64,000 bases of DNA, from NCBI GenBank assembly GCA_903813345.2, contig CAIIXF020000001.1:3472001-3536000 (forward strand). The letters run 5' to 3'. The position numbers were made by a program, and so were the translations under genes. The DNA comes from Owenia fusiformis (taxonomy: Eukaryota > Annelida > Polychaeta > Sabellida > Oweniidae). Below the pieces are notes generated by a model. The model ran no database searches. It was given only the letters and a program-made list of their open reading frames with translations, and was not told the origin of the DNA. Shown here piece after piece: positions 12,801 through 23,200 of the stretch; position 1 is the stretch's first letter, and every line of letters begins with the position of its first letter.

Positions 12801-14288
12801 ATGTTTCATTTGTCAAGATACACAATTCATATACAAGGTAAACAGATTTTAAAAACATCAAAAAAATATGGCAGTCATTTTTTGTACTTTTTATTTAATA
12901 TAGCGTCGCCTTAATGTATTTCAGATTTGAAACTGCTCCGTCACAGCGGACAAAAAAATTTAATTATTATTTTTTATCAAAAAAATTAAAAATACCCAAT
13001 ACATAAAGATCTCATTAAGGTGCTATGGAACTTAACAGGAAATGACAAAACAGGAAGTGACAATTTTTTTTGCATTTTTAGATATTTTTTGAATAAAGAT
13101 AACAGAGTTCTGGTTTGACCTCCAGTCAATTTAACTATTTCCACATATCATTTACATGACCAGGATCACAATGTGCATGGTCAGAATGACCCTAAACATG
13201 ATGAAATAACCTTTTTAGCCCTTTGAAAGTGTGACTGAAAAAAAGCTAAAAGTAGGAGCGTAGGGAAGGTCACTGAACAGAATCTTTTGAATTTTTCAGA
13301 AAATGTGCCCAATATATTGCTCTAAATGATACAATCTTTGAAAATTTGATATCATTCATAGAAAAAGAAAAAAAATGAAAAAACTGATTTGAAAAGCGAT
13401 CTATTTTCCTTTTTATGACTGCCATTTTTGTTTAAGACAATTTTCCAAAATTTCAAAGATTGTACTAGTAAGAGCATTATATTGGGCACATTTTCTGAAA
13501 AATTCAAAAGATTCTGTTCAGTGACTATCCCTACGCTCCTACTTTTAGCTTTTTTTCAGTCACACTTTCAAAGGGCTAAAAAGGTTATTTCATCATGTTT
13601 AGGGTCATTCTGACCATGCACATTGTGATCCTGGTCATGTAAATGATATGTGGAAATAGTTAAATTGACTGGAGGTCAAACCAGAACTCTGTTATTTTTA
13701 TTCAAAAAATATCTAAAAATGCAAAAAAAATTGTCACTTCCTGTTTTGTCATTTCCTGTTAACTTCCATAGCACCTTAATACCTTCAGAGCTCCGACGCC
13801 GTTTTCAATAGCTTTTACTCTTAGCATTGTTGGACTTCAAACAGAAGTTAAAGTTACCCGCAAATGATATATTCATTGCATGAAGTCAGTAATTTTCTTT
13901 GATAGACTAGTCTATAGCAAAACATATGAGTAAAAAATAAATTGTGTGGATTTCCTAGTGTTTCTATGCAAAATAGCACGCTCCGTCACAGCGGACAAAT
14001 TTTTCGATACCAGCCTGTGAGAGGCTCATTAAACATTTAGGTCGCTGACTCAAAAAACGAAAAAGTTCAAGACTGGAGAACGAATTAGACTAGATCTAGT
14101 CTAGTTCTTACACATTTGTCATTCTTTCTGAACAAACAATTGATCAAAAAGATCAAAACTTTGCGTAAACATTTCAACCATATTTAATTTAAGGAATTCG
14201 GAAGAAAACACGATTAGCTAATGTTTACCTGGAAATGCAGGAGCTTTTCAGTCTGTTCCGAGGTAATTTCAGTGTCGTTGTCCGCCAT
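808..14288 (-). CDS. FAF2: FAF2 (UBXD8), N-terminal half; 3' exons lie left of the window
   Basis: Eight coding exons on the - strand, GT..AG throughout: 14229-14288, 6869-6937, 6496-6611, 6153-6268, 2755-2784, 2378-2478, 1269-1354, 808-899. They join in frame to 223 codons. Residues about 8-43 form the UBA domain (EQTEKLLHFQ, then a second helix with NWDIE). Residues about 80-115 (GLLGWGTHIILFPFRF) are the hydrophobic hairpin that inserts into the ER and lipid-droplet monolayer. From about residue 130 (NVTDPVGD, YNEQYG, HPTFYQGSYSQ, LVYLHGD, MLFWACNTN) comes the first part of the UAS thioredoxin-like domain. The coiled coil and C-terminal UBX domain, which recruits p97/VCP, are not in the window. 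In known animals FAF2 links ubiquitinated ER clients to p97 in ERAD and regulates lipid droplets. Exon 5 is a 30-nt microexon. Match to the family is recognised residue by residue, so identity is firm. Confidence 0.95.
3118..3610. mobile_element. Nested ~490-bp inverted-repeat element
   Basis: About 75 bp at 3118-3195 (TACGGCTGATTATTGTTATT onward, through GTGCATTAGGCCAAT) is repeated in inverted form at 3540-3610. The interior (3330-3530) includes an exon-like - strand open segment that reads as ordinary protein and ends at a good donor (see findings). Confidence 0.65.
3607..5105. repeat. Composite repeat with ~140-bp tandem units
   Basis: From about 3900 to 4700 a unit of roughly 135-145 bp recurs about six times. 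Each has 'caaatatgaacaaaat', 'acttttcgagttat', 'aaaatggcggccattttt', and 'gtgtgccatgcttatag'. The block starts with 'gccaaagcgtagcgaatccc' and ends with 'cttcgttcgatggga' after a GGAC microsatellite. A shorter relative with the same two ends is at 40515-40860, and an end fragment is at 21330-21395 on the opposite strand. The 88-codon open frame at 4277-4543 is a translation of this repeat. Confidence 0.8.
4968..5062. repeat. (GGAC)n/(GTAC) microsatellite
   Basis: About 95 bp of GGAC units interspersed with GTAC, forming the 3' part of the composite repeat. A short relic of the same tract is present in the copy at about 40787-40805. Confidence 0.95.
7497..9384 (+). repeat. Near-identical tandem duplication, unit 944 bp
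   Basis: 7497-8440 and 8441-9384 are direct repeats with an exact offset of 944 bp. I saw only a few substitutions, for example at about 7992 versus 8936 (c/a), 8155 versus 9099 (g/a) and 8332 versus 9276 (a/g). Within each unit is a GC-richer core with short repeats ('tgtcggtcctctag' twice) and CCCGGG-rich hairpins. The second unit runs directly into the inverted repeat of the element at 9376. Identical short open frames in both units are not genes. Confidence 0.95.
9403..9793. mobile_element. 391-bp foldback MITE inserted at TA
   Basis: The element starts CAGTAAAATTTCAAATG and ends with the complement CATTTAAAATTTAACTG. The arms are about 120 bp and also share 'aagcaatcaaa' and 'cctaacttttgtatat'. 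It is flanked by TA on each side (9401-9402 and 9794-9795). The empty site 'gcag TA ggatct' survives at about 50011-50022, so a TA duplication on insertion is directly visible, as expected of Tc1/mariner-type transposition. Confidence 0.85.
9824..10340. mobile_element. ~517-bp inverted-repeat insertion
   Basis: The ends CAAGATACGACAC and the complement of GTGTCTCATCTTG are imperfect inverted repeats. The block is absent from the related element at 49987-50102. The interior has a second pair of inverted segments (ccggactcttg...gtccaaat near 10030 and atttggac...caagagtcc near 10104). No clear target duplication was seen. Confidence 0.6.
11912..12912. mobile_element. 1.0-kb foldback element with TTAA ends
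   Basis: TTAAGGTGAC at the left and its counterpart GTCGCCTTAA at the right bound arms of about 400 bp. Shared blocks include 'ttggaggtgtatggctccc', 'gcatgaagagtgcgaagtga' and 'gttagagtataataaagctc'. TTAA at both outer edges fits piggyBac-like or Kolobok-like target use. No transposase frame is present; the 87-, 65- and 67-codon open frames in and near it are not genes. Confidence 0.75.
13015..13779. mobile_element. ~765-bp foldback element inserted at TTAA
   Basis: TTAAGGTGCTATGGAA at the left and its complement TTCCATAGCACCTTAA at the right enclose arms of about 360 bp. It sits in the right arm of the 10416-14019 element. The left arm keeps the empty version (ggtattaatgatatc at about 10732), so the insertion used and duplicated TTAA. 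Its first eight bases resemble those of the element at 11912. Confidence 0.85.
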
Positions 14289-15297
14289 GTTGGAAATTTT
14301 CAATAGAGGCATCACTCCGCTAATTTTACAAAACTTAGATTTCATCAACATCAACATACTTGATTCGGTGGCAGAACTCTGCTTCAACAGTCGCCTTGCA
14401 GATTTTTTTAGTATGATTGCTAATTGCTTTGTTGTCTACCCTTGCTTTGTTCTTGAGAATCTGACCAAAGTTTTTATTGTCATGACTTTAGTATGAATGA
14501 AGTGTCCCTAAGTGTTATGGTCCCGAATTGTGATAATGGTACTTCTATGGTTGGGAGGGGTTATATTAAACCTTGTTTCTTTTCACTTTGATCATGGTTT
14601 TGGATAATTGGGGTTCGTTTTTCATATGACTGGACTCTTAAATGCTTTTTCTTGCTGTGTGTTTGTAATAATTCTAGTCCTTTCCTTTTGGCACTAGTGC
14701 ATACATATTTTTCCTTTTGACTCTGGTTTTATTTTGGCAGGGTGCCATGGTATTATATCATATGGCATAGGCTAAACTGCCCCATATTTATGTAGATTAT
14801 GATTCCCCTTTAACAAATGTCTACCCTTACATTGTTTTTGAGCTTTTTACTAAAGTTTATATTTTCCATTTCTATCTTAATCTTGAAGCCATATAGAACA
14901 AATTTAAGTTTTGTCAAAATCTCAGAAATATCAGAAATATCATCATGAAGATCACTATTTTACCTTGATACTAGGATAATCTCAACTCATATAACTGTAG
15001 GATACTGGAGATTTTTCATTTTGAAACCTAAATATCAGTTCTGATAATTCATCATCCAAATTCAGAATTGTGAACTGACTTTGATGACATCATCAAAAAG
15101 TGTGTACAATTCCTTCACTGGTTTACATTGAGAGGACAAAGCCTCAATCTGATATATAGATCACATGATCTCTAAATGGAAGTTCCAACACAATGCAGAT
15201 TATTCAAACCCTTGTAGTTGAACACCTTTGCCTGGGGAGTTAATATCTCAGCTATGTAAGTAATATTTTAGATGTTCTATATGGCTTTAAAGTGACT
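14289..15297. other. FAF2 5' flank, no gene seen
   Basis: This is the upstream side of the FAF2 start codon and probably contains its promoter, but I see no convincing core element. A short inverted pair (AAGCCATATAGAACA at 14885 and its complement near 15275) may mark a degraded MITE of about 400 bp. Confidence 0.4.
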
Positions 15298-15909
15298 TTT
15301 AAAGGAATATTCCTTGCCAAATCATCTCTCTCCTAATATGGTAGCTATAACCATATATATGCTTGCCATGTTTATCAAAACACGCAAAAATGTTTTGATA
15401 TGGTCAAATTTGATCACTTAGAAATGTGATGCTCAATTCCAGTAAGCTGCCATCTTTTAAAATTTCACACAGGAAGTGATGTCATCGACTCTCAACTTTG
15501 CATATAGCATTAGGTGAGGAGCTATTAAGAATTACAAAACCAGCTAAATATTCTTTTTCAACTTTGTATCTTATTTAATCCTTCTGAAAATCTCTTCTTT
15601 TATTCTAAGTTGACAAGCCCTGAAAATATTTTTGCATAGAAAGTAATGATCACTTGTCTAGAAGTGATTTTGTGCTACTTTCCTATACTGTTATGGGCAA
15701 GGTTATAGAAGTTGAGAGTTGATGACATCACTTCCTGCAAGAAATCTTATAAGATGGCAGCTCACTGGAAATAAGCACTCGATTTTTAAATGATCAATAT
15801 TGACCATATTAAAACATTTTCCCATGTTTTGCTAAATATGGAAACTATATATATGATTATAGCTACCATATCAAGAGAGAAAGGGTCTGGCAAGGAATAT
15901 TCCTTTAAA
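15298..15909. mobile_element. 612-bp foldback element
   Basis: TTTAAAGGAATATTCCTTGC at the left edge is inverted at the right edge. The arms run for about 215 bp with shared 'atggtagctata', 'agatggcag' (opposite sense) and 'aggaagtgatgtcatc'. No coding capacity. Confidence 0.8.
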
Positions 15910-16079
15910 GACATAGAGGCTAAAATGAGGGATTAAAAGAAATACTCCTCAAGAAAACAGTCTTACTTTTCTATTAGGATGAGTTCAGGAGCCAAAAACA
16001 GCTGATTTATGGATATATATCATTATGAAAATTGGAAGCAAGAAAACCTTTTTTTGAGGCCATGTTTTTTTACTGTCAT

Positions 16080-16887
16080 AACAGGAAATAGATTATCTAT
16101 GTCTATGTCAATAATCTGCAAAAGGCTAATAAGCCCATATAAAGCAGATATATAATTTAACAGTGATAGAATTTGAATAGAATATAATTTAAAACCTTAA
16201 CATTTAAAAATAGATCTATGGTTTACAACTCATTTTACCTGGGGAGACTGTCAGGCTACCGCGTTGACATCACCCCTCTTTACCAGTAGTGCAGGCTTGT
16301 TGCTGTGCACTGGGGACCCTTTACATTAAAACATAGATCTATATTAAAAACACACCTATTTAATTGCAGTTATTGACATAGGCATAGTATGATGATTTAA
16401 AACTACTTAGACTGTCACAGTCTAAGATGTCACCAGGTAGAGTGTTCCATTTAGCTATTGTCCTAGGGAAATAGCTAAATTTGTATGCATCCGTTCTAGT
16501 TGATGGTTGTATGAACTTAGAAGGATGATACAACCTAGTGTTGGTATTGATCTGTTGGCAGAAGTATGGAGGCACGTCGATGGCTGCTAGGTTCTGCTTT
16601 CCTTTGTAGAAAAGGAAAACTCTAGCAGCCTCTCGACGCTCCTTCAGTGGCTCCCACTGTAGGTCTTGAAGAGCTTTGGTGACGCAGCCTGGTTCCCTTG
16701 AGTGACATTTGGTTACAAACCTGGCTGCTCTTCTCTGAACCTGTTCCAACATATCAATATCTTTTTGTCGGTAAGGATCCCATGCCGAGCTGGCATACTC
16801 TAAATTAGGCCGGACTAGTGACTTATACGCCTGAGCCTTCACTTTTTCAGGGCATTGATGGAGGTTGCGCCTGAGAAATCCAAGCAC
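16080..16887 (-). mobile_element. 3' end of a non-LTR retrotransposon (LINE), truncated
   Basis: The - strand frame 16887-16360 (175 codons to the stop) is the C-terminal tail of a LINE reverse transcriptase [31 protein letters not shown], then a segment ending near [14 protein letters not shown]. These are the conserved post-palm blocks of CR1/jockey/RTE-type elements. The polymerase core is absent, so it is a 5'-truncated dead copy. The sequence just 3' (about 16350 down to 16080) is its untranslated tail, and it recurs at 48510-48915 ('gactgtcaggctaccgc', 'gcaggcttgttgctgtgcac'). Confidence 0.85.
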
Positions 16888-17059
16888 CTTATTATATCAA
16901 AACGAAATCTTAATTAACATCATTAATTCTGAATTTGGCAAAGAATACTTACTCAGTTATGTATTCTCATATTTTTAGTATAATTATGGACTATTTTTTA
17001 ATAATTGCACTGTTGTGGATAAAAAATATTTTCAAAAATTGACAATCTGACAAGCTGAG

Positions 17060-17129
17060 GCCGTGGCCAAGTGGTTAAAGCATCAGATTTGTGGATACAC
17101 TTTTCCAGGTTCGAATTCCGGCCATGGCA
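17060..17129 (+). tRNA. tRNA-like sequence, probably a pseudogene or SINE head
   Basis: GCCGTGG at 17060-17066 pairs fully (one G-U) with CCATGGC at 17122-17128, followed by A as discriminator. An A box (TGGCCAAGTGGTTA) and a B box (GGTTCGAATTC) are present, and T-runs follow. The D arm resembles tRNA-Ser/Leu, but no clean anticodon stem or long variable arm can be drawn in the 70 nt, and the T stem has a mismatch. A working tRNA is therefore unlikely. Confidence 0.45.
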
Positions 17130-18047
17130 AATCTTTTTCTTTTTTCTTTATTTCATAGCCTGAGCCACTATATATTTTTTATCTCATTTTAATTTAACAG
17201 TGTCATATTTATTACTTTTTAGGGGTTTTGTAATATAGGTGAAATGTCTGTGTGTGCCTTTAATTGATCTCTCCATGAATGATAGTCTTCCGAAAATATT
17301 TTTAACCCTTGCAAAATTTTTACATTCTTTACTTTGTTACAAATTAAACCACTTTTAACCACTTTTAAATTAAAGAATGTCTCAATCTTAGAGTATACCA
17401 GTCATAAGGAAAACAAACCCCATCTATCCCTAATCATAATCCCCGGGTCATAATCCAACGTAAAAAGAAATATTTTCAACTATCCCCTTCCCAACCATTC
17501 AAGCACCTATTTCACAATTTTAGACCATGAGACCATAAGACATGATCTCTAATTATTCATATTCCATAGCCGGGATCAACTTTAAACGGTGCCAATTGAA
17601 AAAATCGTCAGTTCGGTGAAAGAGAAATATAAATAAACAAAGATGGATTACCATGCCATTTCTATTTCTATCGACTCTAGCCTATGATCATACAGGAGGA
17701 GGGGTGTATATTTTGGAGGAGGCAGGAAGGTCGCTCGTAATTTAAGGGATCTTTCCCACTTCTTTAATTTAGTGTTCAGATACCATCCGGAAATTCTAGG
17801 ACGCATGCGCATAGCAATTTTTGCAAATCGAGCGCCAGAGTTCGAATCTTTATTTACCTGATCGTTTATCATTGTACGCTTTAGCGTGATCAAAGTTGAA
17901 CTCATTAATGCAAGGTACGTACAAATTCGTTTACATTTAGCCCATTTTCCCTGGATTACTAATTAGAACAAGATGTGATTTCGTTCATCATTTCACGATT
18001 CTGAATGAATGTGACAGGTCAAGTGTTCAATTTTGCACAAGTTGAAC

Positions 18048-19176
18048 CATAGGCTGAGGTTAAGTACTATTGTAAACCATATAAGAATTAACAGGTCAAC
18101 AATTGGGATTGAAAAATTTTCAAAAAACTTGCCGTCTTCAGGCCTGTCAACTGTCCCGCAATTTGCGTATTTGTCACGCATTTGCTGAAGAATTTGAAGT
18201 CACGCCAGTTATTTTTGCGTGACAGAAAATGTCACGCAAATACGCATTTTACCTGGTAATTGTCAAGCAAAAATGTTTCTGTAGAAAAATTTCTAAAGAT
18301 CGTCTTAACAGCAAAAATACGAACGCCGGAAAAAAATGTACGCATTTCGTTCGGACTTTTCACGCGAATTGCGTATATGTCACGCATTCCGTTCGAAATT
18401 TTTTCGTACCATGTAATAAAATTGAAACCAAGGTGTTCAAAAATTGGATGAAGGTGTTCAGATTTGGACAAAGGTGTCCACATTTTGAGGGGAGGTGTTC
18501 AACATTTCCAAGTCACTCATGTTAGGTGTTCCCAAGTTGACAGGCCTGCGTCTTGGTACGAGTTCTCCTTACTGGTATCGAGTCGTACCACCAAATCTCC
18601 CAAGAATCTTCTCCAAAGTGTTTTCGAAACGTATATTTTTGAATATTTCAAATCTATATCCTAACTCTTCGATAATGGTTGTAATTAGAAGTTTAAAATT
18701 CCAAGAAAAATGTTAATTTCACCATTTAAATTGGGTTTAAAAAGATATTATATGAAACAGATGTTTTGATAAATAATTATTAAGTACACCTTTTATAGTT
18801 TTGTACACTTTAATTGATTGTTATTTCTAGAATATGAATTACATTTTAGAGAACCAGATAGGTGTCACTGGCGGCGGTTAGCAGGAACCAATCAAATTCC
18901 TTGTTTCAAACTTCCATTTAACACGGAAATCCGGGTAACTTGTAGGTTTTCAGAATATCTCGCCTCAAGACGGCTTTATTCACTCTATATCACTTGAATG
19001 GGGTTGATTCATAGGTAAGAATTGCGAACTATCAATTTTGGATCAACTCTGCATTGTTTTTTGAAAAATTATACACAAATAATGTTAAAATCGCCATGTT
19101 AACAAGTGGCCTAAATCCTAGTTGTTGACCTGTTAATTCTTATATGGTTTACTATAGTACTTAACCTCAGCCTATG
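18048..19176. mobile_element. hAT-like non-autonomous element, copy A
   Basis: The ends are CATAGGCTGAGGTTAAGTAC and its complement, flanked by perfect 8-bp direct repeats AGTTGAAC (18040-18047 and 19177-19184). Terminal inverted repeats run for about 55 bp. An 8-bp target duplication fits the hAT group. It has no transposase frame. A related copy in the opposite orientation is at 50563-51393, and a 68-bp end-only version is at 49754-49821. It carries an insertion at 18139-18548. Confidence 0.85.
18139..18548. mobile_element. 410-bp element with 6-bp target duplication, inside copy A
   Basis: The ends are CAGGCCTGTCAAC and GTTGACAGGCCTG. CGTCTT is present on both sides (18133-18138 and 18549-18554) but only once at the same point of copy B (about 51301-51306, read on - strand). 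The interior is full of the motif 'cgtgacaaa/tttgtcacgca' in both orientations. A diverged relative is at about 43870-44140. Confidence 0.85.
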
Positions 19177-19199
19177 AGTTGAACACACTAAAATTAGCC

Positions 19200-19420
19200 T
19201 ACAGACAGTGAGTGCAGGGCCGGATCAGGGAACCAACAAGGGGGGCAAACTTCTGGTCTGAGAAAAAACTTTGTGAAAAAAAATTTTGGGTACCTAAAAC
19301 CATAAAGTGGGCCCAACTTTTGAAATTTTGAGGCCCATTTTCTTTAAAATTTGGCCGAAAACAATAAGTTATATCTGTGAAATCCTAAAACCAACTAATG
19401 ATATATGAATGGGTAGGCAC
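19200..19420 (+). repeat. 'Cggatc..gggaaccaac' repeat fragment
   Basis: The segment 'ccggatcagggaaccaaca' followed by 'agagaaaaaact' and 'ggcccattttctttaaaatt' recurs at about 49200-49445, 51585-51638 and 52015-52268. Full copies end near 'ccgccagtg', suggesting a degraded inverted-repeat element. Confidence 0.6.
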
Positions 19421-20231
19421 GCATCTAGTGATGTAGGATACCAGGAGAGGATATGGGGGCAGGGATGGGCGTCCTACCATGGGCTTTCACATCTAGTTAG
19501 GGGGAGGGGTTGTTAATTCATTTGTGTGAGGGGTAGCCCAAGAGGGGGTTGCTTTTTAAAAATTGCCAAAAGGTAAAATAGTTCGGTACAACAGCTCTTA
19601 TTTCTGATTTAGGTTGAAGCCATCTTTTCATCAAGCATGGATCAAGATCTCACAAGATTTTTATTTTTTCAAAATCAACTATGGCCTACCCTTTGCCCTA
19701 CCTTCTTCTAAGGCCTCCACTTCTATATTGCGGCCTTACGCTAACAAATAATCCTCGAGTAAGTCTATTCCACTTTCAAGATGACAAAATTATAATATAT
19801 AGTTTTGGTTCATTGGTTCCTTGGTAATCACAACGTCACGGCAACCATAGGATTCTTATGTAAACAAATAACAAAACATCTCGGCATTATGACGTCATGA
19901 TTTAATGGACCAAAATGGGCCACGTTGGGACCAGTGAGAGATCGCGTGGGGGCCATTAACTTCACAACCAATACGAATATTGCTTATTAAACAGCTATAA
20001 CGATCGTTAGAGTGAAATAATTTTCAAAATACTGATGAACATTTATTAAGAAATTATATGGATTCCTTTAGGTAAAACATACCATTTCATATCTGCTTTA
20101 AAGATGAGAGCAATAATTAGAAATAGTCTCTCATGGGAAAACATGCATTTTTCTTAATATAGGTGATTGAGTGTTGAAATAGATGATTATATTGCCTTTT
20201 GTGTTGCTGCAGGTAGCTAGAGTGCTGCACT

Positions 20232-23200
20232 ATGGCAGCAACCCTGAAGTTCCCAGTGAGCAGGGTGGCACTGTGGGACCATTGTAGCAAGGGAGCAGCC
20301 TCATACAGTCATCTTGCATATTATAGGTAGGTGCATGGGTTGAAAAATAAACTACATTGAAACATGTATATCCGAACACCTTTCTAATTGGAACACCTTC
20401 CAATCTGAACACTTTTTTCATGTCTCATTTTTTCCTCCCATGGACTTTCATGTTTAAAAATCTTGAAATCTGAGCACCTCTTAATTCGAACAATAAACAG
20501 TCATATTTGAAAAATTAATCGTGATAAATCTTGCTATCCTATTTACATGCTATTATTGTGCATTCAGTCAAATATAAACTGGAAACAATCATGATTAACC
20601 AATATGTTGTGGTAGGAGCTCGGACACTTTTAGCTAGTCCCATTGGTATTCTGTTTAGACAGGTTTTACTGTTATGAGGGTAGCTAATTGTCTTGTCATT
20701 ACTGCATGTTGTAATACATAACATGGACTTTAGTTACAGATGGATTTGTTAATCTCTGTAATACCATGAGCTATTCGCTAACATGGACAAATATTGACAT
20801 TTCCAATGTAGAAATCAATTTCATATTGTTCAATAGGATGTTCTGCCACTGAAACTATTGTTTAGTTTTTTTTATTTTATTTTGTTGATTTTCAGAAACC
20901 CAACAATCCTATTGGAAGAAAAGGCACTAAGATTAGCGCATAGATATGCCCAAGATTCTGGTGATGACAGCTTCAGGTGTCTCTTGATAGGGAACATTAA
21001 CATCACATCAGGTACATATTTTCTAATGTCTAGTTTGTTTGTTTGTTATATTTGAGAGTAATCTTCATTGATGCATCAATGATACTGTAATGTCCCCAAA
21101 ATTGGACCAAGTGGATGCTGCAACCACTTAAGATTATAAGGCTTATAGGCTTGTATTTTGTACTCACTTGAAAACCCATTTGCACCCACTTTCCAATTTG
21201 CACCCACTTTGAAATCCAGACAAATTGTGAACTTGGCCACAGATGTTAAAATGAGAGATTGCAATTTTGTGTACTACACCTTCTATTTCTAAGTTTTGCT
21301 ATTTGAAAAATGGCCGTCATTTTTACATTTTTTCCAAAAGTAGTGTTCGATGGGATTTCCTACGCTTTGGCATTGCTGTTGTCTAGTTAGTCATAAGTTC
21401 GCCTACTTTGCCTTACAGATGGTGAGGGAGTGATTGTCACTCTAGACCAGTTCAAGCCATTAGAAGGTCCAGTCAGCTTCGAGGCTCAATTAATGCCAGG
21501 GGAGATCAGGTCTCCATGTGAGGTGAGTGGTCTGGTCAATGAGTCGTTTCAATATTGGTAAATTACAACAGTGAAGTAGTTTATTATCCTGTTAACAAAA
21601 TAACTGTTGCGATTCCTATTGTTCAGCAGTGTTTGAGTTTCTAAAAAAAGGTTAAATGTTTCTAATGTTAACAAGATTTTGTTATTCATATACATATACA
21701 TATACAGGTGTTTGTTATTATTTCCAGTTAAACAACAACCAAACCCATGGAAAGATAGAAAAACCTCTCGATTCATATGAAATGGCATTAAAGGTATGTT
21801 CTTTGTTAAAAGCTTTGTTAAAATCATCTCATCCTAAAATGAAATACCTGTGCAATTTTTTCGTTCAAAATAAATACTGTACTAGGTGTCCTCTGAAATT
21901 TTTTTTTGATGTTGACAATACAAATGTTCAGATGACCCAATTTTTGATCATTTAGCCCCAGCACCATTGCATAAAAAATATATGCAAGCCGTTTTGCCAT
22001 AAATATATGTCTCTGTACAAGTACCATTGTTTCTAAATCCAGAGTGAACATGTTATGCTAAGAAGTTTAGGGATGTGCCACCGTTATTATCAAAATCTGT
22101 GATTACCGGTATATTAAATTATGACATGATAACATCTTTTTGTTTCGTTGTATAGTAAAGTATTTATTTTATAAACTGAAGGCCTTGTTTTGTAAAACAT
22201 AAATGAAATGATGTGGCCATTTTGCATGTACTGGAATTGTTATAGAAAACAATAATGTCAAAAAGTTCACTTTACTCAAATTAATTATAACTCTCAGTTT
22301 ACATTCAAATATGAGAGATACTGTACAAAGTTCATTGATTTGATTTTAGCTTCTTACACAGCAATGCAGCTCAACCAGACTTGACATGAATGATGCTGTG
22401 TGTCTACAAGCCTGTATCTCATATACCCAGGAGAAGCACACAATAAACCTGGACATTGACTTGGACCTAATGACATTCAGCACACAGTTACAAGCTGTTC
22501 CAGTCTCTCCTGTGCCCATTATACAAACTGCATTGTCCAAAAATCTTGCTAGTGGACAGAGCATGAGTGCTCTACAAGGTCAACCAAAGGCTGGGTATGT
22601 TCTGTGTATGCTTTCTCTACTAGCTATACATAAATCTATTTACTTTGACATATCTTAACTGACTGATATCTTATGTTCCACACTCTAATATTACAGTAAA
22701 ACCTGTTTATTCGAACACCTCGATCTCTAATCCAAACACCTCTCAATGACTGTGAACACTTTTCCTCTGTGTTCCAATTTTCCAGTGGTGTTCGGATAAG
22801 ACAGGATTAACTGTATATATTAAGTCAGGTAGTAACCATTGTGTTTTGTATTAAGTATGATACGGTAAGTACCCATTCGTGTAATGTATGCTCAATACGT
22901 AAACTTATATCTAATGAAATTATTGACTTGCAGATATTTGACACTGGACCAAACCAGGAAGCTGCTACTAGTTTTAGAATCAGACCCTAAAGTCTCCACT
23001 CTTCCCCTGGTTGGAGTGTAAGTAGTGTTGAATATATAACAGTTCATTTATTCATTATATGAGTTTTATAGTAAGACACATTATTTCATATTAAAATATT
23101 TACAGTTCAGCAATATTGCGATCCGGTAAACAGTAATTGTTCAGATTTCGTATGGAAGTCATTTGTAATTTGAAATAAATTAATTTTTGTCATTGTTTGA

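Larger units (their letters stand above)
10416..14019. mobile_element. 3.6-kb foldback element holding other elements
   Basis: The left end CACAGGCTGGTATCGAAAAA at 10416 is inverted at 14019. Arms continue through 'gtccgctgtgacggagc', 'agtaaaagctattgaaaacg' and 'aatacccaatacat', covering about 410 bp on the left (10416-10825) and 12930-14019 on the right, where a later insertion splits the arm. A 5-bp direct repeat AGAGG flanks it (10411-10415 and 14020-14024). There is no transposase frame. The region 10826-12929 is the loop and holds the element at 11912 and a weaker inverted pair (about 10968-11808, 'gagatataaaaacgaccac'). Confidence 0.8.

Noticed and set aside
10416-14019. Assigning the outer foldback firmly to Transib
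   Set aside because: Only the CACAG start and the 5-bp repeat agree; the rest of the terminal consensus does not, and there is no transposase.
16360-16887. A host gene of 175 residues
   Set aside because: The sequence is the C-terminal tail of LINE reverse transcriptase, with a shared 3' tail at 48510.
17060-17129. A functional tRNA-Ser or tRNA-Leu
   Set aside because: The acceptor stem and boxes are good but the anticodon stem, long variable arm and a clean T stem are missing. Kept only as tRNA-like.
17648-17905. An 85-codon - strand frame
   Set aside because: No family signature, no splice partner and low-complexity context upstream of a transposon.
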